Positions 32,801 through 47,800 of a stretch of 64,000 nt of DNA are shown here, piece after piece. Each line of letters starts with the position of its first letter. Positions within the stretch are counted from its first letter, which is position 1. Made by a program: the position numbers and the translations under genes. The stretch lies in the NCBI RefSeq assembly GCF_001949145.1, contig NW_019091491.1:598382-662381 (forward strand), read 5' to 3'. Under the pieces are notes generated by a model. The model saw only the letters and a list, made by a program, of their open reading frames with translations, ran no database searches and was not told where the DNA came from. Source of the stretch: Acanthaster planci. Its lineage: Eukaryota; Echinodermata; Asteroidea; Valvatida; Acanthasteridae.

Positions 32801-35800
32801 ACGTTTATAGGGGTATGCATTTCTTGTTGACAAAAAAAAATAATTCTGAATGCTTTTCCTTGTCATCCTTACATGTATGCAGTTCTCATAGGTTCCTGCG
32901 ATGATGTGATGGCTGGTGACGGCAATGGAATACACACTACCTCCAGATGTCTGAAGACTGTGCACGATCTCCAATGTGCTCATGTCCCAAACCTACAACA
33001 GGGAAAGGATTAACAAACGAAATGTCATGACAGGAACTTTAAATCTCACGAATATTGCTACATGTATTTCAAGAAGTTTACTAAAGTTTGATTATATATT
33101 ATGAAGCCTTTGTGGTTTACAGCCCTGCTTGAGATCCACATGAAGATGTTCTACGGAGAACACTTCTTAACATGTACATGTATCGTTGCAACAAATTTTT
33201 AGGTAAAATCAGCAGCAGAAGATATGCTAACGGTAAGTCACAGCCCTGGTGTTGGTGCGATACTGTCTGCCTATAAAGACATTGAGATAGCTCTACCATT
33301 GCCATCGTTTCCAGATGGATCCTGTTTAGGGTGTCATTTTGTAGCATGGACAGTGTACCATTTGTGAAATATATTTTGTGTTCACTATCACCATAACATT
33401 TCTAGCCATCAAGTTTTCTCTCTGTGCTTACATATAATAAAAAATACTAGCGCATTCAGAATTATCCTCATGGACAAGAACCCCACGCAGGGGGACACTC
33501 TTGTTCCCTTTCACACAGCAGGAACCATCAGTACCGCCTACACAACTACACCCCAAATCCCTCCAACACAGTGTTGTAGTCAGGACCAGACATAAGACTA
33601 GACACAAGACCGTCACAAGGCCATCACAAGACCATCACAAGACCAGACACAAGGCCATCACAAGACCAGACACAAGACCATCACAAGACCAGACACAAGG
33701 CCATCACAAGACCATCACAAGACCAGACAAAAGGCCATCACAAGGCCATACACAAGACCAGTCACAAGTAACATGGTGAACAATGACAAACGAATGCTTT
33801 TGTTGCAGTTCATTTGAATAGCTTGAGACTTGAATTCAGACAGGAGGTGTCGTGTTCGTCTCGTGGAGTCTTGTGATGGTCTGAAGAGGTCTCGACTACA
33901 ACAGTGCCCCAACAAACTACAAACAAAAAGCGCCCCCAATTTTACACAATCTGCTCTTGGGTTGAGAGCATACTAGCATCACATACATGAACATGTAGAA
34001 CTTTGCAAAGCTTTGATGAGAAGGTTCTTACAGATTCAAATCATTTAACTTTAAGAATGGTAGGAATGATTCTCAGAAGTACTTCAATGACACAGCTTAT
34101 AATCTCAGGAGCAATGAGTCAGCAAATTTTGCTTCCAGAGTACTTGGCTACCTCTACTGCCCCTTCTGCATCATGTCCCCTCTCCCCCCAGTCAGAACGG
34201 GATATGCTTTATCACACACAGGTGTTGGCACAGGAACCTGGTATATCCGTAGTTGGCTTAGCAGGTACACCTGACAGTGCTTGATCAACCTTCAGTACGG
34301 AAGCCCAATGTGCTCTCCAAACAGTCAACGTGTCAGCCAAACGCTCATTGCAAAAACAATTGGTGTGGGTCTGTATCCTCTCAGATTGGACTTAACAAAG
34401 CAATGGCCGGGGGAAGAAATAACATCTTAGCGCTGGGGGTTGCTTGAGGTTCCCAGGATGCATTAGTCATGGCAAAAGATGAAACTTGTTAAGGTAGAAC
34501 ATGGCTTTAGAATGAAATCGGGAAACTTGTTTGTGCTTGTTATTATTTCAAGTGTGAAGACTACATGGTCAGTTCCCATAACTTCAAAACACTTGTCCAG
34601 CACTTCAACTCGGGCTACATAACACTTTGTATCTTTCAAGACAAAACAGTCACTTTTTTATTCACCCATGAGCAGAGCAAGCTAGAAGTTGAATCAATTT
34701 TTTGGCAAATCTCCCTCCTCTGAAGGTTAAAAGAAAACACATTTACCATACCTCTGTGCTTGATGTCTTTGAGAACTGATCAAATGATCTTTCAAGTTGT
34801 CCTGATGTCTATGTGTATGATTCGTTCCAGTGTCTGAATAAGTCTATGAAAGGTCCGGCCATGAGCAAATTGTAAGTCAGTTGTACATGACAAGGACCAA
34901 ACAGCAACAACATGACTTGACACGAGTATGGATGACTTGTGTCTGACTGAAGATGACTTGTGAGAAGGACTTAATTGTGAACTCAACTACTAAAATGATT
35001 ATTTCCAAACTCAACCATTATGCGGATGGTGTTGTTGTAGTTTGCATGTTCTTACCTTTATTGTCTGGTAAGATCCACTATAGAGGTAGTTGCCATTAGC
35101 AACCAGTGCTCTCACCCAGTGGTTCAATCCTGTGAGTTCCCGCTTAAGTTCATGAGTGTGTACATCCCATACCTACAAACCAAGAAAAACATAAGAGAAA
35201 AATTTCAGTGAGTAGTGAAAAGATTGCGTAAAGTTTTATGTAAAACGAGGACCACATGTTCTTTTAAAAACAAAAGCAAGGCACAAAATGTACCATGACA
35301 CTAAATTGAGACTCACACCCACACAAGGGCCACTAAACTAACTTTGATACTGAAACCAAGACCTGCTTAAATGGTCAGGTGGAATCTGTTAGTTTTGTAC
35401 CAATTGTATCTGTACTTTACAATTCTTTCTCTATTCATCAAGGCTCTGTGTCAGTGTAAATGACCCTCTGAACCTTTGGTTTGTCAATCAATAGGAATCA
35501 GTGCCATATTCAGTATTCTGACAGGTGCTTCACACATTCCATGTGAATCATCATCAAGATTCCGTTCACACCTCGAGTTTGTGCCACGATTGTTTCAGCA
35601 TTAATTAGAACTGCACTTGTGTGTTTCCTGCCTGTAATTGATTAGACATCTGCCACAAAAGTTTATCTCCAGCAAAAGCAGGGTGTACTCCCAAAACCTT
35701 TCATTCATCTCTACAAATCCAAATCCTGATCCTTGATTTGTTTCAACATTCCTATCTAGTTTTGCACATTTTCCTGCTCTATTTATAAATGTGTTTCCGC

Positions 35801-38800
35801 TGTCAATGTATACTTGCATTTGCACTGATGTCCTCACAGTTACTGGTACATATATGTACATTTACAAGATAGTACGCTAACAACCTGTCGAATGCTCAGC
35901 AAGCTTGAATTCGTACTGGTACATGTAAATCATATTTTTCAGCTTTTCTTGGTGGAGTGCAGCTTGGTTAGTTTGAGACTCATTATCAGAGGGTCAGGGG
36001 TTCGAATCAAGCTGCTAGTAGTTATTTCAGCTTTCCATGATGGGGGTGGGGGTGTAATGGGTGCCATAATTACACCTGTCGCTAGAAATCAACCTGTGAT
36101 AGGAATTTATCCCATCTAGGAATATAGACCTTTTTAGTTGTTTCACACCAAGGGTACTGGAGATACCATAAATACTAGCATGATGAGCTACAGTAGCTCC
36201 AAACAGACTCACTTTGTTAATTTCAACTTTGGTAGCATTTCAGTTCCTCTTTAATATACCAGGTATGTACCAGAATGAATAATTGTTCCAGCTATGGTAA
36301 TAAGAAACATTCCATTTTTGTTAGACCTAGCTACATGGGAAGGTTGCAAATAAATATCTTGGTTCTTCATTCTGCTTTGAATTACCCATCTTTGTGTAGA
36401 GGAGGCAACACGTCAAGCACAATCTTGATTTTTTATAAGGCCACTTCAAACTACATGTATTAGAGAACTCAAATCTGATCCTCAAAAGGATTTCTATAGA
36501 TGTGAGGTTTCTTAGAAATGCAACCTTATCACACAGTAGTCCCTTGCAGTAACAAAAAACCTTGGTTATGAGTTTCTTCTTCCTTGATGAATAATATACA
36601 TGTACATGTAGCGCATGACTGGAACATTCTGTGCAAGAAAATGGAGTCTTGTACACAAGAACAAAATGCATGAATTCTATTCCTTGTAAATTGATTGAAC
36701 TGGGGTTATTTGTTCAACCTCAACAAACTGCAGGTAGCTTTTATAGGAAGCATAAAAACAGTTTATTACAGCAGTGAGAAATCCACAATGAAAAAGATCA
36801 CATCTCAACGCCTATGTTAACCTCAGAGACAACCCCTTCGGGACAACCCATAACAGGAAGTAACAGAGGGAGTCACTCTCATACCCCCTCAACAGGACCC
36901 CTCCAGGCACCCCTCAAGATGCCAGGGGGCGATTGAGAGATGTCCAACTTGCTTTAAACAGTGGTGGAGATCCTCGGCAATATTTCAAGAGCAGACATTA
37001 CTGACATGTTTATAACTTCCGTCTTCCTCAATTCTCTCCAGATGATGCTGATCAGGACAAAAGCTCATCTTCCCTTTCAACACAGAAAGTATCCTCTTTG
37101 TGTCCCCTATGACAGTTACCCCTTCTGAAATAATACCTCTTCAGAGGTCACAACCTCCAATAGGAGAAACAGGTAACAAAAGCACTCATCAAAATGACAG
37201 GACATAAAGTAATTTTTTGTACACATCTCCGCTACTTTTTATTCAAGTACAAGTAGTTGTTGACATTGTCATTTTCTTATTTGTTATCGTGAAAACCTTG
37301 AATGATCAACAACTTGATTTTAAAACCTTTCCTTGTGGTGAACTTGACCATACAATGCTACTGAAGAAATAACAGAACAAGAGAGAAAAAGTTCAACAGA
37401 AACTGAAACTTGAGATTTGAGCTGGCTGGGACTTTGACTTGTGTCTTATGTCATAACCAATAAACAAGCTTGCACATGGAGCCCTAACATATTTTTTTTT
37501 CAAGACTTTGCACCAAATTAAATGTAGGTACACTGTACATGTACATGTATATAAATAATATCCACTACATGTAAGTTTTCCAAATTGTAACTCAAACTGT
37601 CATTTTGGTCCTCAAATCCTGATATTAATACATTTTTCCCCTTTAATTACATTCACCTGGTCACAAACACAGTTCCATACGGACCAATGGAATGTCCAAA
37701 TAACTGTTTACACATTTCCTAGAAGCACGTGGCCAAAGACCAGAGCAAGTGAGGTTACGGCTCCAATCACTTCAATTTCAATTCCATCTAGTGCGCCATG
37801 TCCAACAAGTAAGGCTATGGCTCCAATCACTTGAATTTCAATTCCAACTACTAGTGTGCCAAGTCCAGCAAGTAAGACTATGGCTCCAATCACTTCAATT
37901 TCAATTCCAACAAGTGTGCCAAGTCCAGTAAGTAAGACTATGGCTCCAATCACTTCAATTTCAATTCCAACAAGTGTGCCAAGTCCAGTAAGTAAGACGA
38001 TGGCTCCAATCACTTCAAATTCAATTCCAACTAGTGTGCCAAGTCCAACAAAGCTACCGCTACTTGATATATCTCTTGGTCAGTTCTGATGAGAAAGGGC
38101 TTCCGGCATTGAATTCTATTTGACAGGCTGCCCCTTGTCATTATACACAATTACACCCAGTATCCTTTGCAATTTACCGGTAGAGGCAATGTTCAAATAT
38201 TGCCCATGCATTCCATCACAAGGCTAAGACACATATACATGTACAAGTATCTTCAATGGGTTGTCACTGGTAATATTGTCCAGGAAGAATTAATCACAAC
38301 TTTGATCAATAACATCCTACACAGTAGGGCTGGAAATCTCTACCCTTCGCCAATGGTACGATACATGAACACAGTGACAATGGAGTCTTCTTTTCTTCTA
38401 ATATCTGCATGAAACACTTCAGTTACATCAACATGCTGCTTTACATCTTTTAATTCATCATCTCAAACAGCTTGATCAAACAAGTCATTCCTGTATCTAT
38501 CAAAGCTTTATAAAGACTTACATGCAAGAAGTAAAGTCTGTTTGAAAAAAATCTTCATGGCGCTGGGTACCTGAACATATATCAAAATAAGCAGTTTAAT
38601 CACTTGCTGCCGAGGAGCCCGGTTTCGAGCACATACCGGTAGGCTTTGTACATGAAACTGGGGGAGCCCAAAACTGGACAAAAGAGCTGGGCCTTGTAAC
38701 AAAAGACCGTACTCGGAACAAAAGACTGAGCTGCTGGGAATTGCCAACATTTTTTCAGTTGTCAGTAGCGGAGGAAATCCGTCATTGTTTTGAAAGATTA

Positions 38801-41800
38801 TATCACTGTTTGTGGCATTCAGCACAAGTGGACACCAAGGACAAAAGCGCTCAAGCACTCCAGCACTCCAGAGATACAATACTGCTGCACGTTAATCTGG
38901 CCCCTATTGAAAAGACGCCAGCAGTGCACAGTGCTGGTTTTTGGAACAAAAGAAACTTACGTAACAATGCACAATCTGGGCTCTTTTTACAAGGCCTGGC
39001 TGAAATACTCAGGTGTCAATAGATACATGTATCATCTGTCACATTAAAGTAGCCACTAGACAGTCAGTCATATGGGTGTAAATGTCCAGCAAATGAACTT
39101 ATGATTTTTTGAAGAATTTTGAAAATGGAACACCTTGAAAATCCCCTGGTTTTAATTCATGCAACTTCAAAATCTACCCAGCAGCAAGTGGTTAAAAAGT
39201 TATCCAACAACTTATCATGTACAAGTACATGTACTTCATCAGCCAACCAAAATTAATTAGGAAATCTGAATTCCCACAGCAAACAATAGTCAGGTTTTAA
39301 TTATTTGAAACCTACACCATGTGTCAAGAGGCAACACACAGAAAGATTTAAAGGAATGCTCCGAACTAAGGCATTCACTTCAGAGCATGGACAAGTCAAA
39401 CGCGAACCCTTGAAGCTGGAGGTACATGTACTAATGTACATGTACTGGATCAGGCCAAGTGCAGGTGATAAAGGGTGGGCTGGAGTCACTTCAATGACAG
39501 CTTCATATTGATGACAGGACATACATGTACATGTCTTTAATAGTTGAAAGGTTCAGCCTCATAGCCTAAGGCTTACATGCCCCAAGGATGGCACAACCCT
39601 GAAACTCAAGACTTAAATATTTCATTTTCTTATTTTTCAACCTGAAAGGAGAAAGTCATGATGATTTCTGCACATTATTTTAAAACAAGCTCATCCTACG
39701 ATCCTCAACTTTTGGTCAGAGAAGACAAACAGGCGTGTTAAGTTTATTTCCACAGAATAACTGATGGTTCACTTGACATTTGTGAGAAGCTCAATGCTAT
39801 TCTTCTGTCAGAATCTATGAGTATTCTTCTGTCGTAACTATGAGTGATTGGTTTGACAGATGGAAACCAAAAACAGGTGCAGGCAATCCATCAAAGCCTG
39901 GTATCTTCATACAACCCCCCCTCTCCATCCTTCTAAAATTTTCTTTTCATCTTCTAAAGCCTTAAGTCATGCAAGGTGGAAGCACAGAGAACTCCATATG
40001 CACACTGAACTCCATGGTCCTTTTCCCCTGCTTCTGCATGATTCGTTCAGATAATGATGATATTTAGCTCGGAGGAAGTCTCAAAAACAAAACCAATCGT
40101 CTCACAACTCAAGTAGGAATACAAGTCATTTTTTCCAGATTTTTTATTAGGCTTAGATATTCCCAAGTTCAAGTTTGGGAAATCTGCCTGAATTAGTTTC
40201 CCTGTTGTATGGAGATGATATTAAAAAGAGTGAGAGGAAAAGATGACAAAGCAAACCTAAATGCAAGACCAACCCCATAAACAACTTGCAGAGTTTCTAC
40301 AACATCCCAAAGGTTGACGATTATAAACATTGATAGAATTGAAACACCAGCAACACTAGAATCTTTAAGAAAGTTGCCCTCTGTGAATTCATTCTCAATT
40401 TTGGAAATTTATTACAGTAATTCTGTTTGTTGTTGAGCTGGTTTCTCAAACTCATATTCCTTCAAGCTAAAGGCACTTGCGTGCAGTTTTTGCATATGAA
40501 GCTTGAAAACCTGCCTTGCAAAATCAGCAGACAGATTCGCATCAATGCACAAGGCATCAGTTCCAATGTCATCATCAATCACATCAGAACTGTGAATTGT
40601 GAATAAACAGGACACAGGACAATAGAGATAAGGGCATGGTCAGTTGGGAGAAGCCCTTGGGATGAAGCTCTAGAAGCATTGTGAGGGTCAAGAGATCCTG
40701 GATTCAGCATGCATGTACTGTATGAGAAATTCCAATTATCCACGCTGAAGTCGATCTCACCAGTGATCACCTCTCTTTGCAATATTTATCATGTTACAAT
40801 GTAATTCAGAATTAGAAGCACAATGCGGTGGATGCATGTGTTACATGCCTTGTTGACAAATAGGGTGTCATGATTTGCCCAATGCATGTGAGCGTGAGTG
40901 CAATGCCACCACAGTTAAGGTATCAAATCAGATGGTATTACAAAGATGGCACTACAGTCATAGACATGTTCTTCCACTTGAGGTGCATGTACATGTATGT
41001 ACAGTACATGTATGTACCCGTATATGCACAGTTGACAAGACACAGCACATTAGTGTAGGCCTACATGTATACCCAGCAAGATATGTACCCCCCCCCTTAC
41101 AAGTTACAGTACATGTCCAATATACAAACACTCTAGACTATTGTTACTTAACACATCCCCCATAGATGTCTGTAAAGAATTCCTGAGATTCCGATCAAAC
41201 AATGACCAACACAATTAAAGTGGGGGGAAGGGTACTCTCAATCTCATATCTTGCTTCATATGGAGCGTAGAACCATAATACAGTCATGGCTTAATCTTGT
41301 TGCTCAGTTAGCTTGAAAGATGACTCAACAGGTGTGCCCAGTAGATTTGTGCTGTTTCATGATTGAGTCCACAAGGCAACTAAAGAAGCCTGTGGTGTTT
41401 CATGTTTTTGCATTTTGTTTTTTAAATACAATGGTAGACCAATGCAATTGTAGGACTTAGTAAACACAAAAGTGCATTTGTATGTACAGGTACCCTGTAA
41501 TGGTCGAAGCAAAATGTCAGATATTTGGAGAAGTTACTCCAACAGGTGACAAAGAGTTGCCACTATTTCTGTGGGATCTGGGGGTCTGCACTCTGCAATG
41601 AGAATGCTTCCCTAGCACGCCTAGCATCAATGGTTCCCTGACATGAAACTTTTACTGACTTAACAGACAGTACAATGTACATGTCACACAAAGGATTCTA
41701 TTTCAAAAGACTTTTATGGTAATTAAAAAACTTTTAAACTGTAATAGTGCACCCTTGGAGACAAAAGTTCAAATTCCCAAAGAGTATAGGACATGGGTAA

Positions 41801-44800
41801 TTACCAACGTCATGCTCCACTTTCTTTTTTTTTATTCTTTCAATACATCTTTCTTTTTTGATGTCTAGCATTTCCACTGAAAAATCATGAGAATCAATTA
41901 TTTCTTTCGGGCATAACCTACAAATGAATAAGTAAAACAAACACAAGTCCAGTTTCATAAAGGCTTGAAACTAGTGTAGTATTCCATTTTGACCAGTTGA
42001 GAAACCACATTTTCCCGTTTTGATCACTCAAATCAGAGCTCAAATACTCGAGTTACTTCTTTGAGTTGTGGAGGCATTTGTGTGGGCCACAACTTACTCA
42101 GCACGCATGTGTGAAAGCCGCCTTGCAAAGGCATGAATAACACTGTGCCATAAAAGGTGTTTCACGTGATATATCATAAAATGAAACTAAAGTATATGAA
42201 AAAGTGATGCTTAAGTGTCTGTGTTCACATTCTGACTTTAATTGTTCATAAATTCTCAATGAATCTTATGGACATAGGTCATTGATCACGAAGTTTAAGT
42301 CAGACTATGTTTTCTTGCAGGAGTAGGTGGCACTGACATTGCCAAATACATTGGGTGCATGAAGGATCAAAGTACACTTCAATTTAAATTTCGTTGTCGG
42401 CATTTTGCAGGACGGATCAAAGTATGCACTGAACTTTGTTGTCGGAATTCTGCCCCTTAATTGAGAAGGCAGATAAAGGTCTACACTAAACTTTCCTGTC
42501 AGAACAGGCAACCATATGGACAATGTTTTGTCTATTTATGGAGGAAGAAAAACATTCCTCCATGGTCTCTTTTATACACATTAAATGCCTTTGTGAGTTT
42601 TCACAGCTCATTGGGCACAAACGACATTAAGAAATGTTTGGTAGATTATTTGCATATAGCTCTATAAAGCAAAAAGGTTTTTATTTTATTAACATTTGAG
42701 CTGCTGTGTAATCGTCCACAGACACCTTGTAAAGTCCACAAACAAAACATTCAATTTTGTTTTAAAAGGCCTACATTACGTTTTATTTCATTTTCATTCC
42801 CGCCAACATGCATTATCAGATGCTTAATCTGTAAGTCTGCAGCCACTTTAATATCTGTAGGTTCAACATAACCCCTTTTGACCAAATTTGCTCACATGAT
42901 GAGGGAGGAATACTTTAACTCATCAGTAGATGATACTTCCATCTGTTGAGTGCCGGACTTTACAAGCACTCCTGATGCTGTACATAACGAGGAACCAGAT
43001 GGGTCAGCGTGATTTGTCATGGGTTGAGTGAAAGCTTTTTTTTAAGTTGGTACTCGGATCAGTCAACCTTTCAGATTCAAAATGGAAAAAAAATGTTTTT
43101 TATTTAAAAAAAATTGGGATCCACTGAAAAACAATTTACCAATATAAAAAATACTTTCATCTGTCCTCATTGAACATTTTTCTAAAAAAATCTGTACACC
43201 AACTTATAAAAAAGGCCTCCATTAGGTTGCCTTCTAGCTTTTCTTTTTTTTTTGTTTTCCAATTCATTCCATTCAATCAATATGTACTTTTCTACGAGAG
43301 GAGACTACACTTCAAACTCCATGGAAGCTTCCTTTAAAAGAATCCTTTAAAGCCACGATTATTTTTCTACTGGAGTTTCCCCAGCAAGATACACATGTAC
43401 ATAAAAACATTACGCCTTAAGGTCAAACCAGTACCGTGTCGTACACGAACTCAATGTACTGTGCATCACTGTGCAGTATATGTAAGTCCAAGCACAATGT
43501 GCGACTGCGTACGGATGAAATAAGATTCCGGTTCTGGAAAGATCCGGCAGAAAGTCGCACTGGCCACCTGCAGTGTGTTGATGGATGGCGTAATTGATAG
43601 TAGACAAGGACGCCTTCCCTGGGGTATAGATAAACATTGAAATCCTGGCTGCAGAGAGGGCCAGATTTTTAAAAGAGAAATTTACCTCACAAGAAAGCAA
43701 ACAAACTAACAAATTCTGACCTAAAGATAATGACCGATGACAGGCACAATACTGCCAGGATTTAGCAAGACTCATTCAACATGTAAATCAATCAAGCAGG
43801 CTGCCTGTTTAAATTAATTCCAAGGACACAACTCATCAGTACTCTAATCTGAACAATCGTGTATCTTTCATTGCATTGTCGACCACTGTCTCAATCTCTT
43901 CTTGTGTAATTGCACTTGGCAAATGTGACTCACACTCAAGGTGAGGTGTCCCAAAATATTTTTCTTGCATTAGCACTGATTTCAAAGCTAATAAATTACT
44001 TTACTCTTTGATCAGTGGGGCTAGGTCAAGGACTAGCATTCTATTTCTTGAGGGCAAGTTTCTGAACGAAAGCATTCAAATTAAGACCACGTGCCTCTGA
44101 CCTTCAGAACCAGCACTCAAAGTGCCCTTCCTTCACTCTAATTGAAATCACTTTCCTTACTTAGCCAGTGGCCTTTGTTCTGACAATGTCCTAGGCAAAT
44201 CCAGACTTTTCACTGAGACTCTTACAAGCTCCTTCGGTTACTATTCACCAAAACCTGCAGTATAAAACTGACACACTTTCTAAGGTTTCTGTTTACATGA
44301 TAGCATCCAATCACAAGATCCCCAACACAATTACATAAGCACTTGCCTCAACCACAGAATGTCCTCTCAATTCACGCACAGAGAAAATAAACACTTCACG
44401 CAGAAATTTTAAAGACAGCATACCCACAATACCATATTCCCACAACTGCTCCACTTAACATGGCTCAATATTCAAATTCCGGGGCTGTTGATGTTATAGC
44501 TTTCTGACATCAGATTTCATTGATAACCTTTGTGAACTACCTGCCAAGATCAATTTCTGCTCTTGTCAGTTTTTTCCCCAAGTCTTACATTCATATGAGG
44601 CTTACAGGTGCAGACCCTTGCCTCACCTGTCACTCACAGGAAGACCAAAAGTCATCATCAATTTTTTCCTCCTCTTTTAGTATCCCAAAATAGATTTGTC
44701 GGTCAAGATTTACAGAGAAAAAAAGAAGGGTTGCAAAAACATGATCCACTGAGAATAAAGGGTCTGAGACCGTGAAGTTTTGTCCTTCTGGAAGGGGGGG

Positions 44801-47800
44801 GGGAGTTCAGACAAGACCTGGGTGTGTTCTGGATGTTTCAGAGGAGTAACATCTTGTGATTATTCTCTAGAGTAAACAGCAAAGGAAGCAGTACGAGTGA
44901 CAAGGCAGCTACAGTGTACATGCCTAAGAGGCCTTGACCTAATTTCTGTGATCCAAGTACATGTACAGGTCTGGTGAAGTTTTGGCACTTTTGTTCATGA
45001 GGAGACAGATTAGACCACTTTGTACTGGAAGATGTATAAACTCACTTAACAATTTGTTTTGTCAATATGCACAACATCAGAGAAATCTGAAGAGGTATTT
45101 GTTTACTGTATGTTGAACTTGATTTGGCTGCTGCATAAAGCTTGATATAAAGTAGCGAATAACACTCCGTTGGTGCACCCCAGAGTGATAGAATATTGTT
45201 TGCTTACTTGCTTGCTCACTAGCTCAACTGACCCGACTGAGTCAGTAGTTGTACGTTTCGCTGTACATGTACCGGTATACACATGTACATCAAAGGTTGT
45301 TGCTCAGCATCACATTCTTTAAAGGTTGAAAGTCTGGCCAAAGTAATACTACTAGAAGGTGGTTAAGAAAAAGGTATATTTAGTATGAGTGTATATGCGA
45401 GGAAAAGCATGAGAAAAGGAAACACGTACGGTAATTGATTAAGTTACACGTACAGAGTTTATAACTATCTGAAACCAATACCACTTCCATGACAACTATC
45501 CCCAAGTTGTTATCTCAAAGAGCAAATCTCTGTAATGTGCAGATGCAGAAGTTAAACACATCAGAAAAGACCAAATGATTTTGCCTTTGTTTCTTTGTAT
45601 GTGCATTTATGCGAGGTACTGACTACACTGTTCTATCACAAGTCCATCAAAACTCATGCAGTCTTAAGCCAAGTCACAAGCTATTCAAATGGAGTGTGAC
45701 AAATGAACTCCTTCGTCACTGTGCACTCCATTACTGGTTGGTGAATGGTTTTATAAAGGACTTGTAACTGGACTTGTGATGGACTGGACTACCGCACTGC
45801 TCAAATGGCCTGCATTGAGCCGATGAAACTTACCTTAATGACTTTGAGTGACCCACTAAACAGCATGTTGTTAGCTGCAACCAGTGTGCAGACAGGATTC
45901 TCATGAGCTTGAATCATCTTCTCCTGCTCCAAGGTGTCGATGTTCCACACCTGTACAAAATCCAAGCCAACAATTCTGTTACTGTCACATTAAACCACAG
46001 CATGCCAAATGCACAAACAACCATATCCCCTAATTATTCCTGGTGAGGATGATTTCTGTATACACTTTCACAATAAAAAACACTAATGAGATACATTTAT
46101 AATAGTACCATACTTGTGCGTAGGGTATGCATCAGCTTGCGTTTTGGGGGAGTTATTTAGGTACAAAAAGTTCCACACAGACTATCAGTGAAAAGAACAT
46201 TAATGCATACATGTATGTAGGACATACAAAGAAAAGAAAAGTCTTGTAAATGTTGAATTATTGGACTACTAATCTTGCAGCAATAAGCATATTGCAATCC
46301 TGTCTATACACTTATTGAAATTCAAATGGCTTTCAAATCAACTCGTTCTCAAACTTCTCAGTAATTAATAAGTGGGAAACTTGCATATAAGCAAAGGAAG
46401 TTTCACTCACGATAACAGTGCAGTCTGCAGACCCGCTGAATAATCGATTTCTGAATGACAAAATGAGATTGGAATGAAAATTTAATTCAGATGATTTAGC
46501 AAAATGACGAACTAAGACTTTCCAACACAAGCACATTAATGTAAGCTAATCTAACATGCCTTAGAAAGCCAGTTCATACTCGGAGTGAAAGCAACACTGA
46601 GCTTACTGTACCATGTTAAGTTCTTGTACAGCAAATTTGAAAAAGTCAAGTACATGTACAAACCAGTCATGACTACATTCCTTACTGCACTACCAAAAAT
46701 TGTAAAGTGCAGCAGTGGGAATGCTTATAGCAAACACAAGTGTTAAAATAATTTGGTCTTATAAGTCTTGATTCCAACCAAACAATGAGATCACAGGCTT
46801 GATCCCAAGACGGCATCCAGTAAAATAATTGTGACATCATCAGCCAATGATTTATACCCTTAGAAACCCTTTCCTTCCCTTACCAATACAACTGCACATT
46901 TATGAAATCTACAAACCAGTGTAATTTCCCAGTGTTTTAATCCCTGACAATATTTAACCCAATCTTTTGTAGATTACTTCTTACCCATGTGTACAAAGTG
47001 CCAGCACAATGCCATTGTGTCCTTCTAATGTCTTCTGGCAGGTGTAACTGGTGCAGGTGTCCCATACCTTGATGGTTTTATCAGACGAACCACTGAAGAG
47101 GTAATCACCGTACACACATAAGCACCATACAGGTCCCTGAGAACAGGTCAAACGCATTAAGAAAGATTGAATTCGGATATACATGCAAAAACACACAGAG
47201 GGATCATTCCCATAATAAAAAAAAAGCAAAATCTAGTCCAAGATGCCCAATTCAGATCACAGCCTATCATCTGGAGGTGGATTTTGAGCACCCTGTGACA
47301 TCAAAAATATCTTAGGTGCATGTAGAGAAATTGTGCAGTCCAGCTGCTCTACCAGACATAGCCCATTGCTAGGCCATTGTTAAGTGCAAATCTTGCGCAC
47401 GCACACTTTGGTAATGAGCGCCCTGAATATGTGTGTCTATCAGAAGATGCGCAATATAAGCAGAAATGTTCTCAAGTATTTTAGGTTTCTTTAAGATCTA
47501 TTACAGGAAACACATCAAACTGATGTTCTTGTATGTGTGAACATGAGTAATGTAGAGAATGGTGGTCCATTCCAACAAATGTGTGCTGAATTGGAAAATG
47601 TCAACCACACACACATGTACGGGTACATGTAAATACCTGATGTCCTACAAAGGTTCCCTTGCACTTGAAGACTTGTTGTGGGTCATACACTATTTGAAGA
47701 AAAAGAGAAAAATATGTTATTTATATGTTATTTTATTTTATGTACTTAAGTTTACATGTACATGTATGTGTATACATCACATCACAATGGATTCCTTGAT

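Larger units (their letters stand above)
26360..32872 (-). other. TRAF7: TRAF7 intron
   Basis: It contains a degenerate foldback element (26615-26940) and, close to the upstream exon, a pyrimidine-asymmetric 22-23 bp minisatellite (31785-32590). A GC-richer stretch at 27500-27720 is not explained. Open frames at 27236-27523 and 29025-29414 lack convincing splice sites. Confidence 0.7.
35173..45833 (-). other. TRAF7: Largest TRAF7 intron (10.7 kb)
   Basis: It contains a SINE remnant (35950-36110), a 60-bp minisatellite (37745-38050), a piggyBac-type MITE (38600-39191), a degenerate short repeat (42355-42510) and most of a short foldback copy (45626-45799). A stop-free segment with good splice sites at 41805-41917 and a 121-codon frame at 43410-43775 are unexplained. 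Confidence 0.7.

Noticed and set aside
34780-34985. Further foldback copy
   Set aside because: Only a few GACTTGTG words; no terminus, core or inverted partner found.
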